NCBI RefSeq assembly: GCF_018131075.1
Contig: NZ_JAFCLS010000007.1
Coordinates: 124,001 to 188,000 of the forward strand
Direction of reading: 5' to 3'
DNA: 64,000 nt
Source: Bradyrhizobium sp. JYMT SZCCT0428
GTDB taxonomy: Bacteria; Pseudomonadota; Alphaproteobacteria; Rhizobiales; Xanthobacteraceae
Each line of letters opens with the position of its first letter. The first letter of the stretch is position 1. The notes below the pieces were generated by a model, which was not told where the DNA came from, made no database searches, and saw only the letters and a list, made by a program, of their open reading frames with translations. Shown here one piece after another: positions 17,198 to 24,608 of this stretch. A program made the translations under genes and the position numbers.

Positions 17198-17881
17198 ATG
17201 ACCGAGTTCGTGACATCCAGATGGATTGGCGACTTCCTGTTTGGGTTCAGCGCCTTGTTTGCCATTATCAACCCCTACGGGCTGTCTTTCATCTTCCTCG
17301 ACAGGACAATAGGACTGTCCGAAGGTGAGCGCGCGCGCGTCGCGCTGCGGGTTGCGGCCTATGCGTTCTGCGTGTTGCTGGTGTCGCTTTTCCTTGGAAG
17401 TCAGATCCTCAACTTCTTCGGTATCACGATTCCGGCGTTGCGGATCGCCGGCGGTCTCGTGGTTGCAGCGACCGGATGGTCGATGCTTCACGCGGCACCG
17501 GCTGCAACAGGAGGCCATGCGACTTCGACTGCCAACTTCTCGACAATTCAACGAATGGCGTTCTTTCCACTGACCATTCCGCTGACGACCGGACCCGGAA
17601 CGATCGCGACGGCAATAGCAATTGGTACGGCCCGGCCGGAGGGCCTGAACGGCATGTTCCCATCGTACATCGTGTCGTTCGTCGTCGCCTGCGCGGTGAC
17701 GGGCACGATCTATCATGCCTACCGCAAGTCGAGCGCCATGGCACGGCTCTTCGGGGAAGAGGGCACCAGCGTGGTGACGAGATTGTCCGCGTTTCTACTG
17801 CTCTGCATTGGCGTGCAAATCATCGTCAACGGTGTTGTAGAGGTTGCGAAATCAGTCACCGGTGCGGTTGTGCCGGCTTGA
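17198..17881 (+). CDS. MarC/SnatA family integral membrane protein
   Basis: 227 aa from ATG 17198 with six predicted helices, starting WIGDFLFGFSALFAIINPYG and including the family motif FFPLTIPLTTGPGTIATAI (about 120-140). Some members (SnatA) export small neutral amino acids; MarC itself has no proven activity. An alternative GTG at 17174 would add eight residues. 43 nt after the exchanger, so probably in the same FixK-box operon, and convergent with the universal stress gene. Confidence 0.85.
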   Translation: MTEFVTSRWIGDFLFGFSALFAIINPYGLSFIFLDRTIGLSEGERARVALRVAAYAFCVLLVSLFLGSQILNFFGITIPALRIAGGLVVAATGWSMLHAAPAATGGHATSTANFSTIQRMAFFPLTIPLTTGPGTIATAIAIGTARPEGLNGMFPSYIVSFVVACAVTGTIYHAYRKSSAMARLFGEEGTSVVTRLSAFLLLCIGVQIIVNGVVEVAKSVTGAVVPA

Positions 17882-17925
17882 CCAGACGACGGTCCTGAGA
17901 CCGCGACTTGCCGCGGCCTGCACAT

Positions 17926-18354
17926 TCACTGACATACCAGTACTGGGGTTTTCGCTTGCGTCAGCACCTTGCTTGTCACGCTGCCGATTAGAAGCATGGA
18001 AAGTCCGCTGCGCCCATGCGATGACATTACGATGAGATCGCAGCCTTTGTCCTCGGCTGCTGCGATGATGGCTTGATAGGGTTGCCCGTTCTCCACTTGA
18101 ATCGTTTCGCAGGAAACACCGGCCTCCCTGGCCGACTTCGCGGCGCCATCCAGCGTGCTCGCGGCCTGTTCCTTGCGCAGCTCGGCATATCTTGCGACGG
18201 CTTCCTGGAACCGCCCTGTCATTTCCGAGAACGGTTCCACAACGAAGATGACGGATACCTTCGCTCCAAGGGATTTGGCCAACGCCAACCCATGCGCCAC
18301 ACCACGCTGCGCTAAATCCGACCCGTCTGTCGGAATGAGAATATGCCGGTACAT
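17926..18354 (-). CDS. Universal stress protein (UspA family)
   Basis: 142 aa, single Usp domain. Starts MYRHILIPTDGSDLA (first strand and P-loop-like turn) and ends KTPVLVC. The ATP-binding segment reads SSHGRSGLSMLLIGSVT: the second part is canonical, but the first Gly of the G-2x-G pattern is Ser. Cytosolic; usually induced by starvation or low oxygen. A FixK-type box 74-87 bp upstream of the start fits that. Convergent with the MarC gene. Confidence 0.93.
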   Translation of the reverse strand: MYRHILIPTDGSDLAQRGVAHGLALAKSLGAKVSVIFVVEPFSEMTGRFQEAVARYAELRKEQAASTLDGAAKSAREAGVSCETIQVENGQPYQAIIAAAEDKGCDLIVMSSHGRSGLSMLLIGSVTSKVLTQAKTPVLVCQ

Positions 18355-18427
18355 GCTTCACCTCCCGCCTTCCTGGACATGGCGTTGCCTTCCGAATGCA
18401 AGCTGGGCCGCGTTTTCGGATACAGTC

Positions 18428-18441
18428 TTGCGATAGATCAA
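18428..18441 (-). promoter_or_regulatory. FixK-type box upstream of the universal stress gene
   Basis: On the minus strand TTGATCTATCGCAA, matching the FixK2 consensus TTG(A/C)-N6-(T/G)CAA. Its centre is about 80 nt upstream of the Usp start codon, so class II spacing puts the transcript start near 18393. It is also 195 bp upstream of a tiny + strand membrane ORF. Confidence 0.65.
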
Positions 18442-18636
18442 TCTATCGGCGCACTCGGCTTCGCCGAGGCTACGTCGGGCGCGTTTGCGTCGTTAAACTT
18501 CATCGGTGGCGATCCACGAAACTGTCCTGAAGTCATTTTATCGCTCGCTCGAAATCTGCCCAACACGATTTCCTGGTAATTTGTGCATCAGCCGTCCCTC
18601 CAAAGTTTGACGGCATGACTGTTTCACAGGTGCACT

Positions 18637-18732
18637 ATGCGCGACGAATTTGCCTCAAACGCGTTTCTTGCCGTGACCGCTGCAGGTATCGTCCTGCTAT
18701 GCTCAGGCCTTATGGCTCTGGTGCTCACTTAG
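18637..18732 (+). CDS. Possible 31-aa single-helix membrane peptide
   Basis: ATG 18637 with AGG at 18628-18630 (6-nt spacing) opens a 31-residue frame. It begins MRDEFASNAF and continues as one hydrophobic helix (AVTAAGIVLLCSGLMALVL) that nearly fills the rest. Charged head outside the helix and length resemble small subunits of respiratory complexes, but I cannot name a family. It sits beside FixK-box genes. A weak hairpin (GGCAGC/GCTGCC, 18745-18762) follows. Could be chance. Confidence 0.4.
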   Translation: MRDEFASNAFLAVTAAGIVLLCSGLMALVLT

Positions 18733-19066
18733 CGAACTGCAGTCGGCAGCTTCCTGGCTGCCTTCTCGAGCTTGTTCCGCGGTGCGCAAAGCAAACGATG
18801 TCCGATCGGAGTAAAGCGGACCTCACGGTCACAAACATGGTCGTCCGCAAATGGACCCGAAGTGGACAAGTGCAGCACTACTGACCCATTGTGGCGAGCC
18901 TTCCACCGACGCTAACGTGTCGCAGCCACAGATATTGCAGTCGTCTTGCAGAAAGGACGGAAACGTCTAAAAATTTGTTTCAGGGCCTCTCTGGATCCAG
19001 TTCCGGCGACCCTTTGAAGCCCCGGTTCCGGCAGATTTTTCTCTTCGCCCGATCTTGGAGCCCGCC
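18733..19066. other. Intergenic region before the TPR gene
   Basis: 334 bases in which I see no supported gene. Short frames have no ribosome site. Apart from the weak hairpin just after the 31-residue frame it shows nothing distinctive; it must contain the promoter for the TPR protein. Confidence 0.5.
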
Positions 19067-20908
19067 ATGACGACATTCACACGATCGCAAAGCCTGCTGG
19101 TTTCCGTAAGTCTTGCCGCACTGGGCGGCACCGCACTGGCGGCGCTGCTGGCCGGGAGCGGCCTTATTCTCGCGAACGCACGCGCAACCGTAGTGGATGC
19201 ATCGCTGCCGATCGCCGACGCCGATACTCCGACCTGCGGCCCGCCGACGGCAACCGCCCGGCCGAGCATGATGTTTCGCTTGGTGCAGACCGAAGTTCCG
19301 CGCGCCGAGATGAGCGCGGCCAGCCCCGCGCCGGCATTCGCGGACACCGAGCCGCCGCTGTGGACCGGCATCGGCTCCACCACCTGGAAGATCACGACCG
19401 CGAATGAGCGCGCGCAGGCCTATTTCGATCAGGGCCTGCGTCTCGCCTACGCCTTCAATCACGATGAGGCGCGACGCGCGTTTCGCACGGCGCAGAAACT
19501 CGATCCTGACTGCGCCATGTGTTTCTGGGGGGAGGCGCTGGTGCTCGGCCCCAACATCAATCTCCCGATGCCGGAGGATGCGGTCGCGCCAGCCTATGCC
19601 GCCGCGCAGAAGGCGAAGGAACTGGCCGGGAAAGCGAGCCCGCGTGAGCAGGCACTGATCGGCGCCATCGCAGTGCGCTACGGCAGCGATCCCAAGGCCG
19701 CTCGCGCACCATTCGACGCGGCCTACGCGGCCGAGATGGCGAAGGCCGCAAAACAGTTTGCCGAAGACGACGAGATTGCCACGCTCTATGCCGAGGCGGT
19801 GATGGATCTCAGCCCCTGGGATTATTGGAAACCGGGCGGCCGCGACGCCAAGCCACAAAGCGTGCCGATCGTGCCGACGCTGGAGCGCGTGCTGGCGCGC
19901 AATCCCAATCATGCCGGCGCTATTCACCTTTATATTCATGCCGTCGAGGCGTCGGACCGGCCGAAGCGCGCCGAGCCCTATGCCGACAAGTTGCGCGGCG
20001 CGATTCCCGGCGCAGGCCATCTCGTGCACATGCCGAGCCACATCTATTATCGGGTCGGCCGCTATCTCGACGCGCTGGAAGACAACAAGACCGCGGTCAA
20101 GGTCGATGAAGAATACCTGACCGAGACCAACGCGCCGATGGGCGTCTACAGGCTCGGCTATTATCCGCACAACGTGCACTTCGTGATGGCATCGGCGCAG
20201 ATGGCCGGCGACGGCCCGACCGTGATTGCGGCTGCGGAGAAGCTCGGCCAGCTCATTCCCAGCGAGGCTGCCAAGGGCATTGCGATGGTGCAGCCGGTCA
20301 AGGCGGCGCCATACTTTGCGCACGCGCAGTTCAGCACGCCGGAGACCATTTTGGCGCTGCCGGATCCCGGCGATGCGATTCCCTATGTCAAGGCGATGTG
20401 GCTCTACGTGCGCGGCGTCGCGCTGGTGGCGAACCGTGACTTCGCGGGCGCTACAGCCGCAGCGAGCGCCATCGAGACGATCGAGCGCACCGCGGATTTC
20501 AAGCTGCTGAAGGATTCAGGCGTTCCGGCGCAGGAGGTGCTCCGCATCGCGCGCACGGTGATCCTCGCACGCGTAGCCCAGGCCAAGGGCGACTACCGCA
20601 CCGCCATCATCCGGTTCGAACGGGCGGCGGCATTGCAGGACGCGTTGGCCTACACCGAGCCGCCCTATTGGTATTATCCGGTCCGGCAGTCGCTTGCCGC
20701 CGCCCTGCTGCAGGCCGGCCGTTACGCCGAGGCGGAGCGGCAATTCCAGCGCGCGCTCAGCCGGGCGCCCGCCAATGGCTGGTCGTATTACGGGCTGGCG
20801 GAATTGCACAAGGCACGCGGTAATGGTTCCGCCGCCCGCAAGGCCGAGGCCGACCTTGCCAGAACCTGGATCGGCGACCGCAAGCTGTTGCAGATTTCAA
20901 ATCTCTGA
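19067..20908 (+). CDS. Exported tetratricopeptide-repeat protein
   Basis: 613 aa from ATG 19067, 6 nt after a GGAG site. N-terminal signal/anchor (LLVSVSLAALGGTALAALLAGSGL), a low-complexity linker (45-95), then helical repeats to the end. The block AFNHDEARRAFRTAQKLDPD followed by CAMCFWGEALVLGPNIN (about 140-170) is the signature of a conserved TPR family; the C-x2-C is followed by Phe, not His, so it is not a heme site. The C-terminal repeats (about 530-600) carry QLE-type TPR helices such as YAEAERQFQRAL. Probably a periplasmic scaffold. Monocistronic; function unknown. Confidence 0.82.
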   Translation: MTTFTRSQSLLVSVSLAALGGTALAALLAGSGLILANARATVVDASLPIADADTPTCGPPTATARPSMMFRLVQTEVPRAEMSAASPAPAFADTEPPLWTGIGSTTWKITTANERAQAYFDQGLRLAYAFNHDEARRAFRTAQKLDPDCAMCFWGEALVLGPNINLPMPEDAVAPAYAAAQKAKELAGKASPREQALIGAIAVRYGSDPKAARAPFDAAYAAEMAKAAKQFAEDDEIATLYAEAVMDLSPWDYWKPGGRDAKPQSVPIVPTLERVLARNPNHAGAIHLYIHAVEASDRPKRAEPYADKLRGAIPGAGHLVHMPSHIYYRVGRYLDALEDNKTAVKVDEEYLTETNAPMGVYRLGYYPHNVHFVMASAQMAGDGPTVIAAAEKLGQLIPSEAAKGIAMVQPVKAAPYFAHAQFSTPETILALPDPGDAIPYVKAMWLYVRGVALVANRDFAGATAAASAIETIERTADFKLLKDSGVPAQEVLRIARTVILARVAQAKGDYRTAIIRFERAAALQDALAYTEPPYWYYPVRQSLAAALLQAGRYAEAERQFQRALSRAPANGWSYYGLAELHKARGNGSAARKAEADLARTWIGDRKLLQISNL

Positions 20909-20929
20909 AGGCGAGGTCCTCACTCGTGC

Positions 20930-21037
20930 CGATGAGGTGATTGAGTGAGGCCGCGACTTGAAGAGAGTCTGGAAGAACTCGGCTTCGCGGTCCGCAAGTG
21001 CACGCAGGTCGCCGAACTGAGCGCGATTCCACGGACA
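20930..21037. repeat. Fragment of a dispersed Bradyrhizobium-type repeat
   Basis: Minus-strand translation of this stretch gives CPWNRAQFGDLRALADRE and HSITSSAR, strings I remember from many spurious predicted proteins in Bradyrhizobium genomes, the mark of a repeated non-coding element. Not searched. Confidence 0.45.
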
Positions 21038-21138
21038 GGCCCCTGATCTCGTTATTGCGCGGTTACTTTTCAGCGACGCCTTGATTTCTGCACTTTTTGA
21101 GAAGCAGATGGCCAATGTAACGCTTTGGAGGACAGGCC

Positions 21139-21795
21139 ATGCCGAGGTCCGGGCTGGCGTTGTTGCTTTTGGGGTTGCTTGGGTTTGCGCTCGGCGGCTG
21201 CATGCAATCGACGCTCGCGCCGTCGTCGAATGCCGGTTTGACTTCAAGGGACCGGCAGTTGCTGGCCCACACGCCTTATGCGCAGGCCAGCATTCCCGAG
21301 ACCTATCGCCGGCATATTGTCGATTACATGCGCAAGGAGCAGCCGGGCACGATCCTGGTCGATAGCAACGCGCGCTATCTGTATTACGTTCTGCCGGGAG
21401 GCAAGGCGATCCGCTATGGCGTGACGGTGGGAGAGGAGGCGCAGGCCTGGTCCGGCGTCGCGACGGTCGGCCGTGTGGCTGAATGGCCGGACTGGATTCC
21501 GACGGCGGAGATTCAGGCCAGGCTTGGCCCTTACCCCAAGCGCGTTCCCGGAGGTCCGGCCAATCCGTTGGGCGCGCGGGCGATCTACCTCTACGAGGGC
21601 AACAAGGACACCCTGTACCGTATCCACGGCACCAACCAGCCGGAATATATCGGCCATGCCATCTCGTCCGGCTGCATCCGCATGACCAACGAGGATGTCA
21701 TCGATCTCGTGAGTCGGGTGCAGGCAGGCGCGATCGTCGTCGTCCTGCCGCCCGGGCGGACTGCGTGGATGGGCCCTGTCGCGGGAGGTGCATGA
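21139..21795 (+). CDS. L,D-transpeptidase lipoprotein (YkuD domain)
   Basis: Cell-wall cross-linking or outer-membrane tethering enzyme. 218 aa with a lipoprotein signal (LLLLGLLGFALGGC, Cys near residue 21). The YkuD domain covers about 70-215: ILVDSNARYLYYVLPGG opens it, and the active site is IHGTNQPEYIGHAISSGCIRM, with His and the nucleophilic Cys near 173. Ribosome site GGAGG at 21126-21130. Its TGA overlaps the ATG of the next L,D-transpeptidase (ATGA), so they are translationally coupled. Confidence 0.93.
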   Translation: MPRSGLALLLLGLLGFALGGCMQSTLAPSSNAGLTSRDRQLLAHTPYAQASIPETYRRHIVDYMRKEQPGTILVDSNARYLYYVLPGGKAIRYGVTVGEEAQAWSGVATVGRVAEWPDWIPTAEIQARLGPYPKRVPGGPANPLGARAIYLYEGNKDTLYRIHGTNQPEYIGHAISSGCIRMTNEDVIDLVSRVQAGAIVVVLPPGRTAWMGPVAGGA

Positions 21796-23297
21796 CGTCT
21801 CGTTGTGAGAATCCGAAGCACAGGCGGACGCGGCTGCGGCCCGGGTTGCTAGCCGTTGCGGGCTTGGCCGTGCTGATCGCGGCAGGGGACGATGCGCGTG
21901 CCAGAAGCGGCGAACGCCTGATCGAGTCCATCGAGACGCGCAGTGCCAGCGAGCCGCTCATCGCCATCGTTTCGCTCCGCGACCAGCGGATCACCGTCTA
22001 CGATGCCAAGGGGTGGATCCTGCGGGCGCCGGTGTCGAGCGGCTCGAAGGGACGCGAGACGCCCGCCGGGATCTTCAGCGTCATCCAGAAAGTCGAGGAG
22101 CATTACTCGAACCTGTATGACGATGCCTTTATGCCGCACATGCAACGCATCACCTGGTCGGGCATCGCACTCCATGGCGGTGTCCTGCCGGGGCGTCCGG
22201 CGTCCCATGGCTGTATCCGGTTGCCATTCGACTTCGCCGAACGCCTGTTCGACGCGACCAGGATGGGCATGCGTGTGATCGTGGCGCCAACCGATGTTGC
22301 GCCCGTTGAGCTTGCCCATCCGCTGCTGTTCCAAGCCAAACCGGGTGCCGGCGCCATGGCCGCCGCCCGCACCGCAGAGGCTCAGGAGGCGACGAGGAAA
22401 GCGGCCCAGGCGAGGCTCGCCGCGGAGACGGCGTTCCGGGAGGCCTCGCGCGCCAGGGAGCCGGTTCGCACGGCGGAAAATCAGAAGCGCAGAGCCGAGG
22501 TGCAATTGGCGGCTGCCGAGACCAGACTTGGCGCTCCCGGCTCGGCGGAGGCAAAGGAACAGGCTGAGGATGACAAGGCAAAGGCCGCCGTCAAGGTCGC
22601 GGAGCTGCAGCTGCAATCGGACGCCGCCAGCGCGGAGCTGCAATCGAGGCTCGATGCGGTCACGTCTGCGCGCGAAGCTGCCGCCGCGGCGGAGACGGCG
22701 CGGTCCGCGGCAACCGAGGCGGCCCGCCAGGCCGAACGCGACCTGCAGCCGATATCGGTGTTGATCAGCCGCAAGACCCAGCGGCTTTACGTCCGTCAGG
22801 CATTCAAGCCCATCCTTGAAAGTGCGGTGACGATCGCGGATCCCGATCGTCCCATCGGCACGCATGTCATCACCGCCGTCGAACGCTCGGGCGACGATAC
22901 CAGGTTGCGATGGAGCGCCGTCTCAATGGGCGGCGGTCGTCCGCCCGGCGCCACGCTTGAGCCGGATGACCGGGCGCGCGCGAAGCGTGGTCGCGACGCT
23001 GAGCCGGTGCCGACGGACCCCGGCACGGCAAAGGCTGCGCTCGACCGCATCAGCATTCCGCAGGACGCATTGGATCGCATCGGCAACATTGCACCGCGAT
23101 CTTCCCTGATCGTCACGGACGAGCCGTTGAGCACGGAAACCGGCAAGGGTACGGAGTTCGTGGTGCTGTTGAGCGGCGAGCCCCAAGGCGGCATCAAGAA
23201 ACGGCGACGCAGTCCGGGGACCGATTTTCGCTACGCGCGCCCACGCAGCTCGCCGTTTTGGGGCTCGCCGTTCGGAAACAGCTTTTCTTCCTGGTGA
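21792..23297 (+). CDS. L,D-transpeptidase with coiled coil and a second, degenerate YkuD-like half
   Basis: 501 aa from the ATG overlapping the preceding stop. Signal peptide to about residue 38. Catalytic YkuD domain (about 55-170) with IVSLRDQRITVYDAKG and active site LHGGVLPGRPASHGCIRLP (Cys near 140). Then an Ala/Glu/Arg-rich helical rod (about 190-320), then ISVLISRKTQRLYVRQAFKP, which repeats the opening strands of a YkuD domain but has no HGC motif, and a Pro/Arg-rich tail. Likely periplasmic, with the second half binding rather than catalysing. Forms a two-gene operon with the lipoprotein L,D-transpeptidase. Confidence 0.85.
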   Translation: MTSRCENPKHRRTRLRPGLLAVAGLAVLIAAGDDARARSGERLIESIETRSASEPLIAIVSLRDQRITVYDAKGWILRAPVSSGSKGRETPAGIFSVIQKVEEHYSNLYDDAFMPHMQRITWSGIALHGGVLPGRPASHGCIRLPFDFAERLFDATRMGMRVIVAPTDVAPVELAHPLLFQAKPGAGAMAAARTAEAQEATRKAAQARLAAETAFREASRAREPVRTAENQKRRAEVQLAAAETRLGAPGSAEAKEQAEDDKAKAAVKVAELQLQSDAASAELQSRLDAVTSAREAAAAAETARSAATEAARQAERDLQPISVLISRKTQRLYVRQAFKPILESAVTIADPDRPIGTHVITAVERSGDDTRLRWSAVSMGGGRPPGATLEPDDRARAKRGRDAEPVPTDPGTAKAALDRISIPQDALDRIGNIAPRSSLIVTDEPLSTETGKGTEFVVLLSGEPQGGIKKRRRSPGTDFRYARPRSSPFWGSPFGNSFSSW

Positions 23298-23343
23298 GAC
23301 CGCTCTTTGCGCGGCCGAAGTTTGCTCCCTAATCGTTTGCTCC

Positions 23344-23991
23344 CTAATCCCTGGCTCGCACGATGCTGATCCGGGTTTCGTCGACGAAATTCTTGATGTC
23401 CTGATCGGGCCGGCGGAACAGGTTGCGTTCGACGGTGAGCGAACGGCCGCTGACCGTCTTGGTGCAGCGTTCCTTCAGGTAGATGCCGCCGACCGGCTGG
23501 TCTCCTGCGTCGGGCTGACCTTCGCTGCAATTCCACCCTTCCTGGCCGTAGCGCGACTTGGCCTGGATCCCGAGCAGGAACGCCTTCTTCCGGATATAGA
23601 GCCGCGCCTTCGGATCGGTCTCGATCTGCAAGCCGGCGACATGACCGGTGGCGTCGATCAGCAGGGTCAGGATCGCCGGATGACCCGCCACCATCGTGCC
23701 GTCGCGGCTGGTGAAGGGATCGTAGCCAAACCGGATCGCCCGCATGGCCTTGGCGTCGGCAGGACAGTCGTGCCAGTTTTTCCAGCCGGCCAGCGTTCGC
23801 TTCGGATCATCAGCGCAGGAAAAATCGACATAGCCGGTTTCAGTCAGTTCGCTCGCGGCCATTCCGAGGCGGATGTCACGCAGATCGTTGCCGCCGAACT
23901 CTTCCGTCCGTGCCGGAGAGTGCGCCAGTGCGACTGCCTGCCAGACCAAGAGGCCCGCAGCAACAACACCCGATAGCTTCAATCTGTTCAT
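23344..23991 (-). CDS. Periplasmic protein of unknown function in the PQQ-dehydrogenase cluster
   Basis: 215 aa from ATG 23991, overlapping the stop of the upstream cytochrome gene (TGATG), so translation is coupled. Signal peptide (VVAAGLLVWQAVALA). The mature domain has four cysteines (FSC, HDC, WNC, ERC) that could form two disulfides, and aromatic/Gly-rich beta segments such as LTLLIDATGHVAGLQIETDP. I do not recognise the family. Position suggests an accessory role in PQQ-linked alcohol oxidation. Confidence 0.75.
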   Translation of the reverse strand: MNRLKLSGVVAAGLLVWQAVALAHSPARTEEFGGNDLRDIRLGMAASELTETGYVDFSCADDPKRTLAGWKNWHDCPADAKAMRAIRFGYDPFTSRDGTMVAGHPAILTLLIDATGHVAGLQIETDPKARLYIRKKAFLLGIQAKSRYGQEGWNCSEGQPDAGDQPVGGIYLKERCTKTVSGRSLTVERNLFRRPDQDIKNFVDETRISIVRARD

Positions 23992-24548
23992 CACTGGCTC
24001 TTCCCCGTGTTGGCGGTGGCATGATCCGGCTTTTGCGCCTCGGCCTTGTAGACGTCGCAGACCCGCGACGAGCTTGAGAAGAAGGCGACGCATTCGGCGT
24101 AAGTGGGCTCGCCCGCTCCCTTGATGTGGGCGATCACGTAGTCGGCGACGGCTTCGATATCTTTCGGCCGCAGAAACGTTCCGCCCTCGGGCGGCATCTG
24201 CGCCCCCGCATCCTGGCGGTTCAGGTCAAAGCATTTCACCTCATCGTAGGCGCCGCGCACGAAGAACGGCATCCCGGTGCCCGGCCGTCCGCAGCCGACG
24301 GTTTCGATGATCTGTTCGCGCGTCAGCTCGGTCTTGCGCAGCGACAGCGCATCGCCGCCGTAGCCGCCGCCGCCATTGCCGTGCCATTTGTGGCAGCCCA
24401 TGCAGTTGGCGCGGCCGAACACCGCCTTGCCGGCGCTGGTCGGATCCGCAGCCGTCGCCTGCGCCGACTGACCGTGGGCAGAAAAATTCAGCGCGACGAC
24501 GCTCACGAGCAGCATGCCCGCCGCCGGCAGTTTGTTCGACATCATCAT
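23991..24548 (-). CDS. Class I c-type cytochrome, probable electron acceptor of the PQQ dehydrogenase
   Basis: 185 aa from ATG 24548 (three consecutive Met codons; 24545 or 24542 also possible). Signal peptide to about residue 30. One heme-attachment motif NCMGCHKWHG (about 58-68), followed by a Gly-rich loop and GTGMPFFVRGAYD with the probable axial Met. Three extra cysteines (VGC, VKC and a C-terminal ECVAF...RVC pair) are unusual. Lies 60 nt downstream of the PQQ dehydrogenase in the same direction, where cytochrome cL/XoxG-like partners are normally found. Confidence 0.85.
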   Translation of the reverse strand: MMMSNKLPAAGMLLVSVVALNFSAHGQSAQATAADPTSAGKAVFGRANCMGCHKWHGNGGGGYGGDALSLRKTELTREQIIETVGCGRPGTGMPFFVRGAYDEVKCFDLNRQDAGAQMPPEGGTFLRPKDIEAVADYVIAHIKGAGEPTYAECVAFFSSSSRVCDVYKAEAQKPDHATANTGKSQ

Positions 24549-24608
24549 GGCGTCTCTTGTCGGGGAAGCGGGAGGGCCCACCAGAGGCAGGCCCTCCTTT
24601 CGGGAATG

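Noticed and set aside
18615..18884. 89-codon plus-strand frame
   Set aside because: Unusual composition and no ribosome site; the shorter 31-codon frame in another phase is better supported.
19067..20908. Heme attachment site in the TPR protein (CAMCF)
   Set aside because: The fifth residue is Phe, not His; no CxxCH exists in the protein.
20897..21247. 116-codon minus-strand frame
   Set aside because: It translates a dispersed repeat that yields spurious proteins, and covers the promoter of the L,D-transpeptidase operon.
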